NCBI GenBank assembly: GCA_009911065.1
Contig: QXWR01000016.1
Coordinates: forward strand, 1 to 64,000
Source: Clostridiaceae bacterium
Lineage (GTDB): Bacteria; Bacillota; Clostridia; Lachnospirales; Lachnospiraceae
Direction of reading: 5' to 3'
DNA length: 64,000 nt
Positions within the stretch are counted from its first letter, which is position 1, and the number at the start of each line of letters is the position of its first letter. Below are positions 46,783 to 57,325 of the stretch, piece by piece. The notes beneath the pieces are model-generated. The model saw nothing but the letters and a program-made list of their open reading frames with translations, did no database searches and was not told where the DNA came from. A program made the translations under genes and the position numbers.

Positions 46783-49054
46783 TTGAAAAACATTATAATT
46801 TTAAATAAAATTTATGAAAAATTGAAGGCTCCTTTTACCTATACAATTATAGCGGCATTTGCTATTTTCTGTTCGTGCCTTTGCATCACGGTCAGCCAAT
46901 TTGCAATAAAAGAAACATACTCCGAAAAAACAGAACATGTGGGAGTTTCCCCTCAGCTTGATTCCGAAACAATTATTCATCAAGAAATTAATGTTAGAGG
47001 AAATATTACAGAATTAGAACTGAAGACAGAGGGAATATCAGAAGGAGACCATGGAAATATTAAAATCCTGTTAAAACATTCAAAGGGAAATTGGACAGAA
47101 AATTTTTCACTTGATAGCATTTTGAAAAATGGACAAAATATCTCAATAAAGTTACCTTCTAATATAGTAGGACCAATAGATGTATATGTATCAGGAGTAG
47201 ATCTTGTAAATCCGGTAGTTTTAAAAACACGTTCAGAGAATCTATTGGGACAATATGATATTAATGGAACAATTTATAGTGGTAACGTTCTTATGACTGT
47301 AAAAACAACAGTTATACCAAGATATACTTATCTACGTATTAGTTTACTGATAATTATGTTATTTATTTTGGGATTCCACATATCTATGTACCGTTTTTCT
47401 GAAAACACACAAGAAAAAGGGCTTTATTGGATAGCACTTGCGTATATCTTTTGCACAATTTGTATCCGCTGTCCTGTAAGTACATTATTGGCAGAACCAT
47501 GTATGGAGACATTTGCAAATTTCATCCATCAAACGTTCACTAGAGGAATCCGAGGAAGTTTTTTTCTTGATGATGCAGGATACTGGCCGTTATTACCCAG
47601 ATTAATATCATTTATTATTGTATTCTTATTATGTCAAAAACAATATATAGGCATATTATATGGTCTTATCTGTTTAGGGCTTATGGTTGGGCTGACAGCA
47701 GAATTTACCAAGGTTAAATACAAAAAGTATTTATTTTCAGAAGCTCGTTTTTTGATTTCTCTTTTTATGGGAGCAACCTGTTATCTGGAAATACGAGAAA
47801 TGTTATTTTTACATAATATAGCCTATATGGGGATATTCATAATTATTTTTGCATTCTTGAATGATTTGGATGTAATGTCTTCCTACATGCGGGGGGGGGG
47901 TATTTTTCATAACATTTCTTTTTACTTGCAGTAAACCACAATACATTGGTTTAATTCCTCTCATGTTATTGTTAATTACAACAAAATGGAATCAAATTGG
48001 GATAAAAAAATTACAATATTGCTTAATATGTTGTATTGGTCCTTTTATACAAATATTGTATTTGCTAAGTAATTTGGCAGAGGACAAACATCCTGGAAGA
48101 AAAACTGGGGAATTACTTCATAATATATTTGAAACATGTTATACATATGTGCAAAGTTTTTTGTATTTTTTTCAAAATTATAATAAAAGTACTCAGAATA
48201 GTGGATTATTTATAAATCTTCTTATTAGTTTTGTGTTATTGTTCCTATTATTGAAACTTATCACTCTGCACAAAAATAACAGAAGTGTATTTTGCATCAC
48301 ACTTTTTCTATGGGGAATAGGTATAACTTTCAGTAATGCAATAACAGGAAGATTGAATCAAACCATAAATTTATCATATATCTATTCTGTAACATCGTAT
48401 GTAAGTGGACGCGAAGAATTTTTAGTATATGTAGGAATTATATTCTTTTGTATATTAATAGTTTCTGATCATTTTCTTTTTATATATGATACGGACTGGA
48501 AAAAACAGATTTTGTCAATAGTTTTAATTTTATGTATTTGTCGTTTTTCAAAAAATATGCTTGGAAATACGGAATTTGAAACCAGAACAAATTGGACACA
48601 ATTTGCTTCTATGATGGAAAACGCAGAATATGCAATACCGATTGAACAAAGAGATTCTTTTATTACTAAAAACGCAGAAGTTTTTTATTATGGTCAAAGG
48701 GAATTAAGCGAACTCAAAGTTCGACAAAGCAGCAGAGCAGCAAAAAAATGTCACATTGAAAAAACGATGATCTCTTCACTAGATGTAGAAGATACCATCA
48801 AAGATCACGGCGTTATTTCTATATATACCAAAAGGCAATATGTTTCCCAACCAAAAGAAATATATATTTTATTATTTGATCAAAGTGGAAATATTTTAGC
48901 ACGTGCGGAAGGAATTACAGAATATGATCGGTCACTAATTGGTTTTCAATTTGACCAGAAAATATATGGTGTCAGTCATATTGAATTTTACTATCCACAG
49001 GATGGAATGCCTTATGAAGTTAAGCCGGAAATATTTATTGCTGTTGCTAATTGA
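46783..49054 (+). CDS. Phase-variable polytopic membrane protein, paralogue B; OFF (G10)
   Basis: Two frames (to 47934, and 47963-49054) join into 756 residues, the same length as paralogue A, when the tract at 47891 is 9. Start is the TTG at 46783 with AGGAG 8 nt upstream. Same plan as A: helix near 17-38, beta-rich extracytoplasmic domain, about 11 helices with FFLDDAGYWPLLPRL, soluble tail ending in EVKPEIFIAVA. The DNA just after the tract is identical to A for 77 bases although the flanks differ, pointing to exchange between the copies. Function unknown; likely the same type of modification as A with a different specificity. Confidence 0.7.
47891..47900 (+). repeat. Poly-G tract, 10 G (frame-switching site, paralogue B)
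   Basis: Same position and codon context as in paralogue A (ATG-CGG then G run then TATTTTTCAT). 10 G is in the same OFF frame as 7 G; 9 G restores the frame. Confidence 0.87.
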
Positions 49055-49165
49055 ATTTATTGGGCTACAAATTTATCATTGTTCTAATGTAAGTAAGTTT
49101 AAAGCTTGGAATAATAAAAGTTTAATGGAAAAATAAATTAGAGGGGAATATTTAAAATATAACAT

Positions 49166-51446
49166 ATGAAAGATAAAGAAATTTGCAAGTGGAATAAAAT
49201 CAGACAAATAGAAGTTCCTTTTCTTTCAGCGGTTATAGCTGCATTTGCTGTTTTATGTTCCTGTTTCTGTATTACAGTAAATCAATTTTCAATGAAAGAG
49301 ACATATTCTCAAGAGACACAGTATGAAGGGATATCTCCACCTTTAAAGGCAGAAACGATTTTTCATCAACAAATAAATATAAATGGCAAAATTGATGAAT
49401 TAAGTTTTCAGATAAATGGTATTGAAGAGGCAAGTGGAAATATAAAGATTTTAATAAAGCATACAGAAGGCAGTTTCGTAAAGACTTTTCCTCTCAATGA
49501 AATCGAAAAAAGTACACAGATAATTTCCATAAAGTTGTCACCCCAAATAACAGGTCCTGTTGACCTTTATATTTCAGGGCAGGATATAAAAGACCAAGTT
49601 GTATTCAAGACTCGTTCCGAAACGTTATTAGGGTGTTGGGATATGAATGGAACACCTCTGAATGGTAATCTGTTAATGGCTATAAAAGTTGCTGTTATTC
49701 CAAGATATAGCTATTTACGCATTAGTCTGTTGATAATTATGTCGATAGCATTTTTGTATCTTGTGTATATATACAAATTTCCGGAAATGCAACGTGAAAA
49801 AAAGTTATATTGGATTGCAGTTGTTTTTGTTTTTTGCAGTAATTGCATTTGCTATCCAAGCAGAACACTTTTAGCAGAACCACGTTGGGAGGTTCTTACA
49901 AATTTTATTCATCAGACATGGGTCAGAGAATTATATGACAGTTTTTTTCTGGACGATGCTGGATATTGGCCTTTGTTACCAAGGATAATATCCATTATTG
50001 TTTGCAAATTTAAACCAGCGTTTAAGTATGCAGGCGTTATATTTTCATTAATTTGTCTCTTTTCTATCGTCGTTTTAACTACCGAGTTTGCAAAAACTAA
50101 ATATAAAAGGTTTTTATTTACTGAAGCTCGTTTTATGCTTGTATTGTTGATGGGAGCAACTTGCTATCTTGATATATCATCCATGTTATATCTATTTAAC
50201 CTAGGATACCTTGGCATATTATTTATTATTTTAGCATTTATGAATGACTTAAATGCTCTCTCTCCTTTCAAGCAAACTCTTTTGATTTTAATAACAGTTC
50301 TTTATACCAGCAGTAAACCACAATATATTGGCTTAATTCCTTTAATGGGACTTGTGCTTATATTAAAGCGAAGACAAATTGGAACTGCTAAAACACATTA
50401 TTGTCTGATATGCTGTATTGGTCCTTTTCTGCAAATTTTATATTTAATTAGTAAAGTTACAGAGGATAGCTGTAGCAGAAAGAGTCCAGGGGTTTTGCAA
50501 AGTATTTTTGAAACCTTTTATACTTATGTTCAAAGTTTTTTATATTTTTTTAAGCCTTTTGAGAAATACCCCCCCCCCGAACGGGCTATTTTTTAATCTT
50601 CTCATAAGTTTTGTTTTATTATCAATATTGATAAAACTTATTATGTTTCATAAAAGTAATACAAGTGTATTATGTCTCGCTTTATCTCTATGGACATTGG
50701 GAAGTATTTTTACTAATTCAATTACAGGAAGAATGGCTCAAAATATAAATGCATCTTATCTGTTATCTGCTACATCTTATGTAAGCAGACGAGAAGAATT
50801 TCTGTCTTTTGTAGGAATATTATTTTTTTGTATCATCATTATTTCAAATCGTTTTTTTATAACTTATGACTGTAATTGGAAAAAAATACTATTATCTATT
50901 ACACTTGTTTTATGCGTTGGTCGTTTTTCACAAAAAATGTCTGGTTATTTAGATTTTGAGTATTCAACAAATTGGAAACGATTTTCTTTTATGGCAGAAA
51001 GGAAAGAATATGCAATTCCGGTTTGTCATGAAGATTCTTTTATTACTCATAATGCGGATGTTTATTATTACGGAAAACGAGATTTAAGTAAATCAAAAGT
51101 CCGCCAAAGCAGCAAAGTCATTAAGGAAACTAAGATAGATACTCCTATGATATCTTTTCTTAATGTAGACAATTCTATTGAGGACAATGGTATTATATCT
51201 GTTTATGCACAGAAACGATATGTTTCACAACCAAAAGATATTTGTATCGTTTTGTTTGACAATCAAGGTAATGTTTTGGCATATACAGATGGGATGACAG
51301 AATATGACCGATCTATTATTGGATTTCAGTTTAAACAAAAAGTTTATGGTGTCAGCCGTATTGGATTTTACTGTAAAAGAAATCAAGTCCCTTATGAGTT
51401 AAAACCAGAAATATTTATTGCTGTTGCCCAAGAAAAGAACGATTAA
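49166..51446 (+). CDS. Phase-variable polytopic membrane protein, paralogue C; OFF (C10)
   Basis: Frames 49166-50596 and 50508-51446 join into one 759-residue protein if the C tract at 50569 has 9 bases. Homologous to A and B throughout: first helix, extracytoplasmic domain, FFLDDAGYWPLLPRI, SKPQYIGLIPLM, tail YELKPEIFIAVAQ. It has no tract at the A/B position (uninterrupted SPFKQTLLILITVLYTSSKP) and instead has a Pro-coding C run about 300 bp further on, in a loop between helices. The ATG has only a distant GAGGGG, so the start is less certain. Confidence 0.7.
50569..50578 (+). repeat. Poly-C tract, 10 C (frame-switching site, paralogue C)
   Basis: AAA-TAC-CCC-CCC-CCC-GAA leads to a stop at 50594-50596. 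With 9 C it reads TAC-CCC-CCC-CCG-AAC-GGG-CTA and continues; the loop then has the same length as in paralogue A. Confidence 0.87.
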
Positions 51447-51466
51447 ATACAAGGAAAGGTAATAGA

Positions 51467-52519
51467 ATGAACGAATTAATCCAAATCTCCAAATACGCCG
51501 GAATGCGTGAAGATTTAATTCAAGCAGGGGGAGGTAACACATCGATTAAACTAGATGAACACAAAATGGCTATTAAATCATCTGGCATTCAACTGGCTGA
51601 CCTGTCTGAAAATTATGGTTATTCTGTGGTTGACTATCAAAAGATCAAAAACTATATGGATCATATTATAAAAGGCCAAAATGATAAGACCGAAAACCAC
51701 ATATTAAAAGAATCTCTGATTGAAGGAAGGAAACCATCCATCGAGACGTTTCTCCATGCCATTACAGGGCGGGTGACGCTTCATACCCATTCTGTGGCTG
51801 TAAATATTCTGACAGCCAGAAAAGGCGGCATGAAAATCTTAAAGCAGTTGTTTCCCAATTCTTTGATTATTGATTATGCAACCCCAGGGTTAAAATTGGC
51901 AGAATTATATTACCGAACCTATTTGGAAGAATCAGAAAAAGCAGGGATTGGTTTTTCAGTGATTTTTCTCAAAAATCATGGAGTTATTGTCAGCGGAAAG
52001 ACTTCAGAAGATGTAATTCAGATGATGGAAGATGTGTTGTGTAAGACAGAAAAAGAAGTAGGAATCAACCATCAGGCTTACCGCCGCGGATATGAATTAT
52101 ATCAAAAGATGAAAGAGTATGGGATTGATGATGAGAAAATTGTTGTAAAAGCAGAAAATTCGTCTGTATTAGAAGCTTATAAAAAACATGGCAATTCTTT
52201 ATGGGACTACCAGTTTTGTCCCGATTGTATTGTTTTTTGTGGAAAAAAAGAATTTGTTTATGATGCTGCCTGTAAAAAGGAAGATTTGCAACACTTCATA
52301 CAAGACAATGGAAATCCTGTATTGGTTTCCTATGGAAACGATTTGTTTATTCGGGCAGAAAGCGTAAGAAAAGCCCGGGAGATAGAAAGTGTTTTAGCTT
52401 TCAGCGCACAGGTTGTTTTGTTTAACGAGAACCATTTGCTGGACTTACTTTCCGATGAAGAACAAAATTTTCTTCTGAACTGGGATGCTGAAAAATATCG
52501 TCAGAAGATGCAGGGATAA
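51467..52519 (+). CDS. Class II aldolase/adducin-family protein
   Basis: A 350-residue protein. The N-terminal ~220 residues are a class II aldolase domain: QAGGGNTSIKLDEHKMAIKSSG (20-41) binds phosphate, VTLHTHSVAVN near 103 and FLKNHGVIVSG near 171 supply the zinc histidines. The C-terminal ~130 residues are an extra domain as in several sugar-phosphate aldolases. First gene of a block with two nucleotidyltransferases, a kinase domain and a HAD phosphatase, so it probably makes or trims the small sugar or polyol that the block activates. Substrate unknown. AAGGAAAGG precedes the ATG. Confidence 0.78.
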   Translation: MNELIQISKYAGMREDLIQAGGGNTSIKLDEHKMAIKSSGIQLADLSENYGYSVVDYQKIKNYMDHIIKGQNDKTENHILKESLIEGRKPSIETFLHAITGRVTLHTHSVAVNILTARKGGMKILKQLFPNSLIIDYATPGLKLAELYYRTYLEESEKAGIGFSVIFLKNHGVIVSGKTSEDVIQMMEDVLCKTEKEVGINHQAYRRGYELYQKMKEYGIDDEKIVVKAENSSVLEAYKKHGNSLWDYQFCPDCIVFCGKKEFVYDAACKKEDLQHFIQDNGNPVLVSYGNDLFIRAESVRKAREIESVLAFSAQVVLFNENHLLDLLSDEEQNFLLNWDAEKYRQKMQG

Positions 52520-52564
52520 TCTACTGTGTTGTAAATTGGATTCATTCTAAAGAAAGAGGATATT

Positions 52565-53347
52565 ATGAATATTATTATTCCAATGACTGGTTATGGCTCC
52601 CGCTTTGCGGCAGCTGGGTATAAAGAACTAAAACCCTTTATTAAAATACAGGGAAAACCGATTTTACAATGGATTATCGAGGGAATGTACCCTGGAGAAA
52701 CAAATATTTTATTTATCTGCCGTCAAGAACATCTGGAAACGATTCCTAATATGAGAGAGGAACTTCTTAAAATCGCTCCCACAGCTCAAATCTATGGCAT
52801 AGAAGATTGGATAAAAAAAGGACCTGTCTTTGATGTGTTACGGGCGGAACAATATATTCCAGATCAGGAACCGTGTATCATCAATTACTGTGATTTCTAT
52901 ATGTATTGGGACTGGAAGGCTTTCCAAGAGAATGTTCAAAAACAGGAATGTGATGGCTGCGTTCCCTGCTATACTGGGTTTCATCCTCATCTCCTTCCAG
53001 CTAAAAATCTATATGCTTCTTGTCTGGTAGATGATGAAGATAACCTGATTGAAATTCGCGAGAAGTATTCTTTTGAAGCAGATAAAACGAAAGCCAGACA
53101 TTCACCAGGAGTTTATTATTTCCGCACCGGAAAATTGATGAAAACTTATTGTCAGAAGCTGGTCGACGGCAAAGAGACTTTAAATGGGGAATATTATGCC
53201 AGCCTCCCTTATAATTATATGGTTCGAGATGGCTTAAAGGTGTGGGTCCCAACAAATGTAGAGCAATTTTGTCAGTGGGGTACCCCAGAGGATTTAGAAG
53301 AGTATCTGTTTTGGACTGAAATTGTTAGGAGGTTTGATAAAAGATGA
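52565..53347 (+). CDS. Sugar-phosphate nucleotidyltransferase-like protein 1
   Basis: A 260-residue NTP-transferase fold: IPMTGYGSRFAAAGYKELKPF (5-25) is the nucleotide loop with the Arg and Lys-Pro pair, and INYCDFYMYWDW near 108 holds the metal Asp. HSPGVYYFRTGKLMKTY and VEQFCQWGTPEDLEEY complete the family pattern. It resembles NTPases of capsule clusters such as the Cj1416-type group. Directly followed, with ATGA overlap, by a second related enzyme, so the two may act on different intermediates or as a heterodimer. Confidence 0.72.
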   Translation: MNIIIPMTGYGSRFAAAGYKELKPFIKIQGKPILQWIIEGMYPGETNILFICRQEHLETIPNMREELLKIAPTAQIYGIEDWIKKGPVFDVLRAEQYIPDQEPCIINYCDFYMYWDWKAFQENVQKQECDGCVPCYTGFHPHLLPAKNLYASCLVDDEDNLIEIREKYSFEADKTKARHSPGVYYFRTGKLMKTYCQKLVDGKETLNGEYYASLPYNYMVRDGLKVWVPTNVEQFCQWGTPEDLEEYLFWTEIVRRFDKR

Positions 53348-54150
53348 ATATTATCATACCAATGGCCGGAGAAGGAAGACGTTTTTCTGAACAGGGATAT
53401 AAAATTCATAAACCAGCGCTTCCTGTTATTGATCGACGTACTGGAAGAGAACTTCCAATGGTAGTATGTGCTGCCCTGGATTTGCCAGGAGTTTGCCGAA
53501 ATGGACGAAATATACTTTTCATTGACCGTGACTTTCACAAGCAAGATGGTGTGGAAACCGTTATTCGCGGGGAATTTCCTAAAGCTCGTTTTCTTACAAT
53601 TGACCATCTTACAGAAGGGCAAGCCTGTACCTGTCTGCTGGCAAAAAATTTGTGGGATCGGGAGCAGGAGCTTTTGATTGCTGGCTGTGATAATGGAATG
53701 GTAATGGAAGAAGCTGTCTTTGAGCAGAAAAAGAAGGAAGCAGATTGTCTGGTTTTTACCTATCGAAATCACGAATCGGTTCTGGCAAATCCAGATGCCT
53801 ATGGATGGATGATAACCGATTCCAATGACAATATTACCGAACTTTCCATAAAGAAAGCAGTTTCTGACAATCCGATGAAAGATCACGCTGTAGTGGCAAC
53901 GTTCTGGTTTCGCACTGCAGATATTTTTATTCGGGCAGCGGAAAAAATGATAAGAGAAAATGATCGGATTCATGGGGAATTTTATGTGGATGAGGCAATT
54001 CGCCATGTTCTGGAACTAGGTTATCAGGTAAAGGTTTTTGAGATACAGCGTTATATTGGCTGGGGGACTCCCATGGATTATGAAAACTACATGCAAACAA
54101 TTCAATATTGGGAACAGTTTGTGCATGATGAGAGGTACCTGGGAAAATGA
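53344..54150 (+). CDS. Sugar-phosphate nucleotidyltransferase-like protein 2
   Basis: A 268-residue NTP-transferase fold: IPMAGEGRRFSEQGYKIHKPALP (5-27), LIAGCDNGMVM near 115 for metal, and RYIGWGTPMDYENYMQTI at the end. AGGAGG precedes the ATG. Same fold as the preceding protein with only modest similarity. Its TGA overlaps the ATG of the next gene, so the block is tightly coupled. Confidence 0.72.
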   Translation: MNIIIPMAGEGRRFSEQGYKIHKPALPVIDRRTGRELPMVVCAALDLPGVCRNGRNILFIDRDFHKQDGVETVIRGEFPKARFLTIDHLTEGQACTCLLAKNLWDREQELLIAGCDNGMVMEEAVFEQKKKEADCLVFTYRNHESVLANPDAYGWMITDSNDNITELSIKKAVSDNPMKDHAVVATFWFRTADIFIRAAEKMIRENDRIHGEFYVDEAIRHVLELGYQVKVFEIQRYIGWGTPMDYENYMQTIQYWEQFVHDERYLGK

Positions 54151-56252
54151 TTGATTTTCAGAGACAGAAAAAAATCAGTTGGCAAAATTACCATGGTTCT
54201 GTATTTCCTGTATTTTTTTGTGGTATATTGCTGCTGAAAATCATTCTCATGGGACTTTTCTCTTCCGATTATCAAAATCAAATGTTTATGAGGTTTGTTG
54301 ATGGATTTTTGCAGGAATTATATGCAGGTAATCTAGTAAACCCTTATGAATATTTTTATCAAGAACCTGGACTTTTTCCTTATCCGCCAGCAATGCTTGC
54401 CATTGAATGTATTGGAGGAATGTTTGCTTTTTTGGTAAAAGAAAACCTGTTCTTAAAAAATATTCTTTTTAAAATTCCCAATTTGGCATTTGATTGTTTG
54501 GGCATGTATTATCTGATGAAGATGTTTCCGGGAAAACGAAGATATATTGGAATTTTATATTTTGCCTCTCCCATTATTATTTATTCTACTTATCTTCATG
54601 GTCAATTGGATATTATTCCAACTACCTTACTGCTTGGCGCGATTGCCTGTTTGACTGTTCCAAAACACAGAAACAATAAGAAATACCTATTGTTTTTGGC
54701 CGCTGCGATTGCCTGCAAGTTTCATATATTGGCAGCGGTTCCAGTATTATTTATGTTTCTGGTTAAACGTGAGGGATGGTCGAAAGCAATTACATACACA
54801 ATCGTTCCCCTAATCCTGGTCTTGATTTGCATTATTCCTTTTTGGGGAAAGGGTTTTCTTTATAATGTACTTTTGAATAATGAGCAATCTATACTGACAA
54901 AAATCACAGTTGATTTTGCCAGTATAGAGATTTATGTGCCGATTTTAGCAGTTCTGCTGCTTTATTTACATACATTTACCATTTCGAAAATAAACAAAGA
55001 TTTGCTATATAGTTTGTGTGGAATTTTGTTTTCTGTTTTTCTTGTGTTAATTCCGCCAATGCCGGGATGGTATGTGTGGATTGTACCATTTATCACTATG
55101 TTTTTCATTGATATTCGTTCTGACAAATACTGGAATCTGGTTATTTATTTAATTTTAAATGTTGCTTATCTTTTGTATTTTATTATTGGGCATCATACAT
55201 CTTTTGTGGACTTGTATTTCCTGAATGAGAATCTGACATGGCTAAAAACAGATAATCTGGTACTTCGAAACGGATTGTTCACCATACTGGAAGCAGCGTT
55301 GTTGTATTCCATCTACAAAATGTATCAGTCCGGTATTGCCAGCAATTCTCTGTATAAACGGCGAAATATGCCCTTTACCATTGGCGTATCTGGCGACAGC
55401 GGAAGCGGTAAAAGCACATTTATCCAGATGGCAGAACAAATATTTGGCAAAAAGAATCTTCTGTTTATTGAAGGAGATGGGGATCATAAATGGGAACGGG
55501 GAAATGCAATGTGGAAGCATTTTACTCACTTAAATCCCAAATCAAATTTTTTATACCGGCAGGCTCAAGATTTGGAAGCTTTAAAGTTAGGACAAAGTGT
55601 ATTGCGTGTGGACTATGACCATGATACTGGAAGATTTACCAATCAAAGTAAAATACGTCCAAAACCATTTATTTTACTTTGTGGTCTTCATGCTCTGTAT
55701 TTGCCTCAAATCAGGAAACAGCTGGATTTAAAGATTTATATGGACATTGATGAAAATCTTAGACGTTATTGGAAAATACAAAGAGATGTATCAAAACGAG
55801 GATACAGTAAGGAAAAGATTTTAGAACAAATCACATCCCGTCTTCCTGATGCAGAAAAATATATTTATCCACAAAGAAAATATGCAGATTTGGTTATTAC
55901 CTATTTTGATAAAAATCTGACAGACTGCCTGATTGATCATCATTCGGTTAAACTTAGTCTGCAAATTACAGTAAATATGGAGATTAATCTGGAAAAGTTA
56001 ATACAGATTGTGGAAAATCATGGGATTCATGTGGATTATGATTACAATGAAGATTTGGAAAAGCAATCGGTTGTCTTTGAAAGTTCCATGTTGGAGCAGT
56101 CGGTTCTTCCCATTGCCTCTATCGCAGAAGAAACGATCCCTCATTTGGACGAAATTATTAATCATCCATTAGAAGCATCGGATGACCTTCATGGCATTCT
56201 TTCCATTCTGCTTTTGATGCTTATTGGTGAAAAATTACGTGAAGGAAGGTGA
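54147..56252 (+). CDS. Fusion of a GT-C-like membrane protein with a uridine-kinase-like domain
   Basis: A 701-residue protein. Residues 1-~400 have about 10-11 membrane helices with an early extracytoplasmic loop (LVNPYEYFYQEPGLFPYPP), like polyprenol-dependent GT-C transferases. Residues ~410-620 are a P-loop kinase of the uridine kinase/phosphoribulokinase type: GVSGDSGSGKSTFIQMAE (about 413-430), FIEGDGDHKWERGN, RPKPFILLCGLHALYL and KIYMDIDENLRRYWKIQRD. The last ~80 residues are a small acidic domain. Kinase plus membrane transferase in one chain is unusual: the kinase could supply a phosphorylated polyol that its neighbours activate. Confidence 0.72.
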   Translation: MIDFQRQKKISWQNYHGSVFPVFFCGILLLKIILMGLFSSDYQNQMFMRFVDGFLQELYAGNLVNPYEYFYQEPGLFPYPPAMLAIECIGGMFAFLVKENLFLKNILFKIPNLAFDCLGMYYLMKMFPGKRRYIGILYFASPIIIYSTYLHGQLDIIPTTLLLGAIACLTVPKHRNNKKYLLFLAAAIACKFHILAAVPVLFMFLVKREGWSKAITYTIVPLILVLICIIPFWGKGFLYNVLLNNEQSILTKITVDFASIEIYVPILAVLLLYLHTFTISKINKDLLYSLCGILFSVFLVLIPPMPGWYVWIVPFITMFFIDIRSDKYWNLVIYLILNVAYLLYFIIGHHTSFVDLYFLNENLTWLKTDNLVLRNGLFTILEAALLYSIYKMYQSGIASNSLYKRRNMPFTIGVSGDSGSGKSTFIQMAEQIFGKKNLLFIEGDGDHKWERGNAMWKHFTHLNPKSNFLYRQAQDLEALKLGQSVLRVDYDHDTGRFTNQSKIRPKPFILLCGLHALYLPQIRKQLDLKIYMDIDENLRRYWKIQRDVSKRGYSKEKILEQITSRLPDAEKYIYPQRKYADLVITYFDKNLTDCLIDHHSVKLSLQITVNMEINLEKLIQIVENHGIHVDYDYNEDLEKQSVVFESSMLEQSVLPIASIAEETIPHLDEIINHPLEASDDLHGILSILLLMLIGEKLREGR

Positions 56253-56259
56253 TTTCCTA

Positions 56260-56940
56260 ATGTTGGAAGCCATTATTTTTGATTTGGATGATACATTGTA
56301 TGATTATAGCGCCTGGAACAAAAAGGCCATAGAGGAACTATGCTTATTTGTACATAGGCAAATCAATATTTCCCAGACAAGCTTTTATGAGGCTTTCCAT
56401 TGGTCCAGAAGAGAAATCAAAAGATTGTTGGGCAGCACAGGCTCCAGTCACAATCGCCTTCTTTATTGTCAAAAAACATTAGAGTATTTGGGTTATCCCC
56501 CTGCCACTCTTGCCTTGGATATGTATGAAGTCTATTGGGGATACATGCTGCAGCACATGAGTCTTCGGGATGGTGTCTGGGAGCTTTTGGACTATTGTAA
56601 AAAGAAGAAAATGAAAATAGGAATTTGTACCGATCTTACAGCCCATATTCAGCACAGGAAAATTCGGAAGCTAGGATTATCAGAGTGGATTGATGGGATT
56701 GTCACCAGCGAAGAGGCAGGAGCAGAAAAACCAAATGAGAAAATTTATCAGATGATTTTAAAGAAGTTAAAGACTTCTCCTGAAAACACAATATTTGTTG
56801 GAGATGATTTAGAAAAAGATGTAAAAGGACCAATAAAGGCAGGAATGAAAGCAATCTGGTTTCACTCTGAAAAACAGGAGCCGTATCATACATGTTCCTC
56901 TTTCGTGGAAGTAAAGGAGTTTTTCAATGGGTGGGAATAA
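56260..56940 (+). CDS. HAD-family hydrolase
   Basis: About 226 residues from the ATG at 56260 (AAGGTGA 7 nt upstream; the frame to 56224 lacks a site). IIFDLDDTLYDYSAWNKKAI carries the catalytic Asp-x-Asp, GICTDLTAHIQHRKIRKLG the second motif, AEKPNEKIY the Lys, and FVGDDLEKDVKG the last acids. A phosphatase acting on a sugar or polyol phosphate fits the block of nucleotidyltransferases, aldolase and kinase upstream. Confidence 0.82.
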   Translation: MLEAIIFDLDDTLYDYSAWNKKAIEELCLFVHRQINISQTSFYEAFHWSRREIKRLLGSTGSSHNRLLYCQKTLEYLGYPPATLALDMYEVYWGYMLQHMSLRDGVWELLDYCKKKKMKIGICTDLTAHIQHRKIRKLGLSEWIDGIVTSEEAGAEKPNEKIYQMILKKLKTSPENTIFVGDDLEKDVKGPIKAGMKAIWFHSEKQEPYHTCSSFVEVKEFFNGWE

Positions 56941-57325
56941 AATAAAGAAAAAAGAATTGGTTCGTTTCCTTTTTGGAGGAGGAAGTGCAGTTGCCGTAGA
57001 TTTTATCACTTATCAGATCTTGCTAAAATGTGGGATTGATATGGATTTTGCCAAAGGGATTTCTTTTTTATGCGGCTCGATTGTTGGTTTTATCATAAAC
57101 AAATTGTGGACATTTGAGTGCAAAAGATTTTCTAAAGGAGAGATCATCAAATATATTTTGTTGTATTCCTGTACAGCAATGATTAATTCTTTTGTAAATA
57201 GGCTGGTATTCGCCCTATTGTCAATAAAAATAGCAGGATTTTTATGTGCTACTGGTGTAAGTACTGTTTTAAACTTTTTGGGACAAAAATATTTTGTTTT
57301 TATTAGACAGGGAAGAAAATTATGA
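56927..57325 (+). CDS. GtrA-family small membrane protein
   Basis: A 132-residue protein with four helices: ELVRFLFGGGSAVAVDFITYQILL opens it and STVLNFLGQKYFVF closes it, both typical of GtrA. GtrA proteins are thought to flip polyprenyl-phosphate-linked sugars. It overlaps the HAD gene by 14 nt and its TGA overlaps the ATG of the following GT-C-like gene; together with the DPM-like GT2 downstream this is a GtrA/GtrB/GtrC-type glycan modification set. Confidence 0.85.
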   Translation: MGGNKIKKKELVRFLFGGGSAVAVDFITYQILLKCGIDMDFAKGISFLCGSIVGFIINKLWTFECKRFSKGEIIKYILLYSCTAMINSFVNRLVFALLSIKIAGFLCATGVSTVLNFLGQKYFVFIRQGRKL

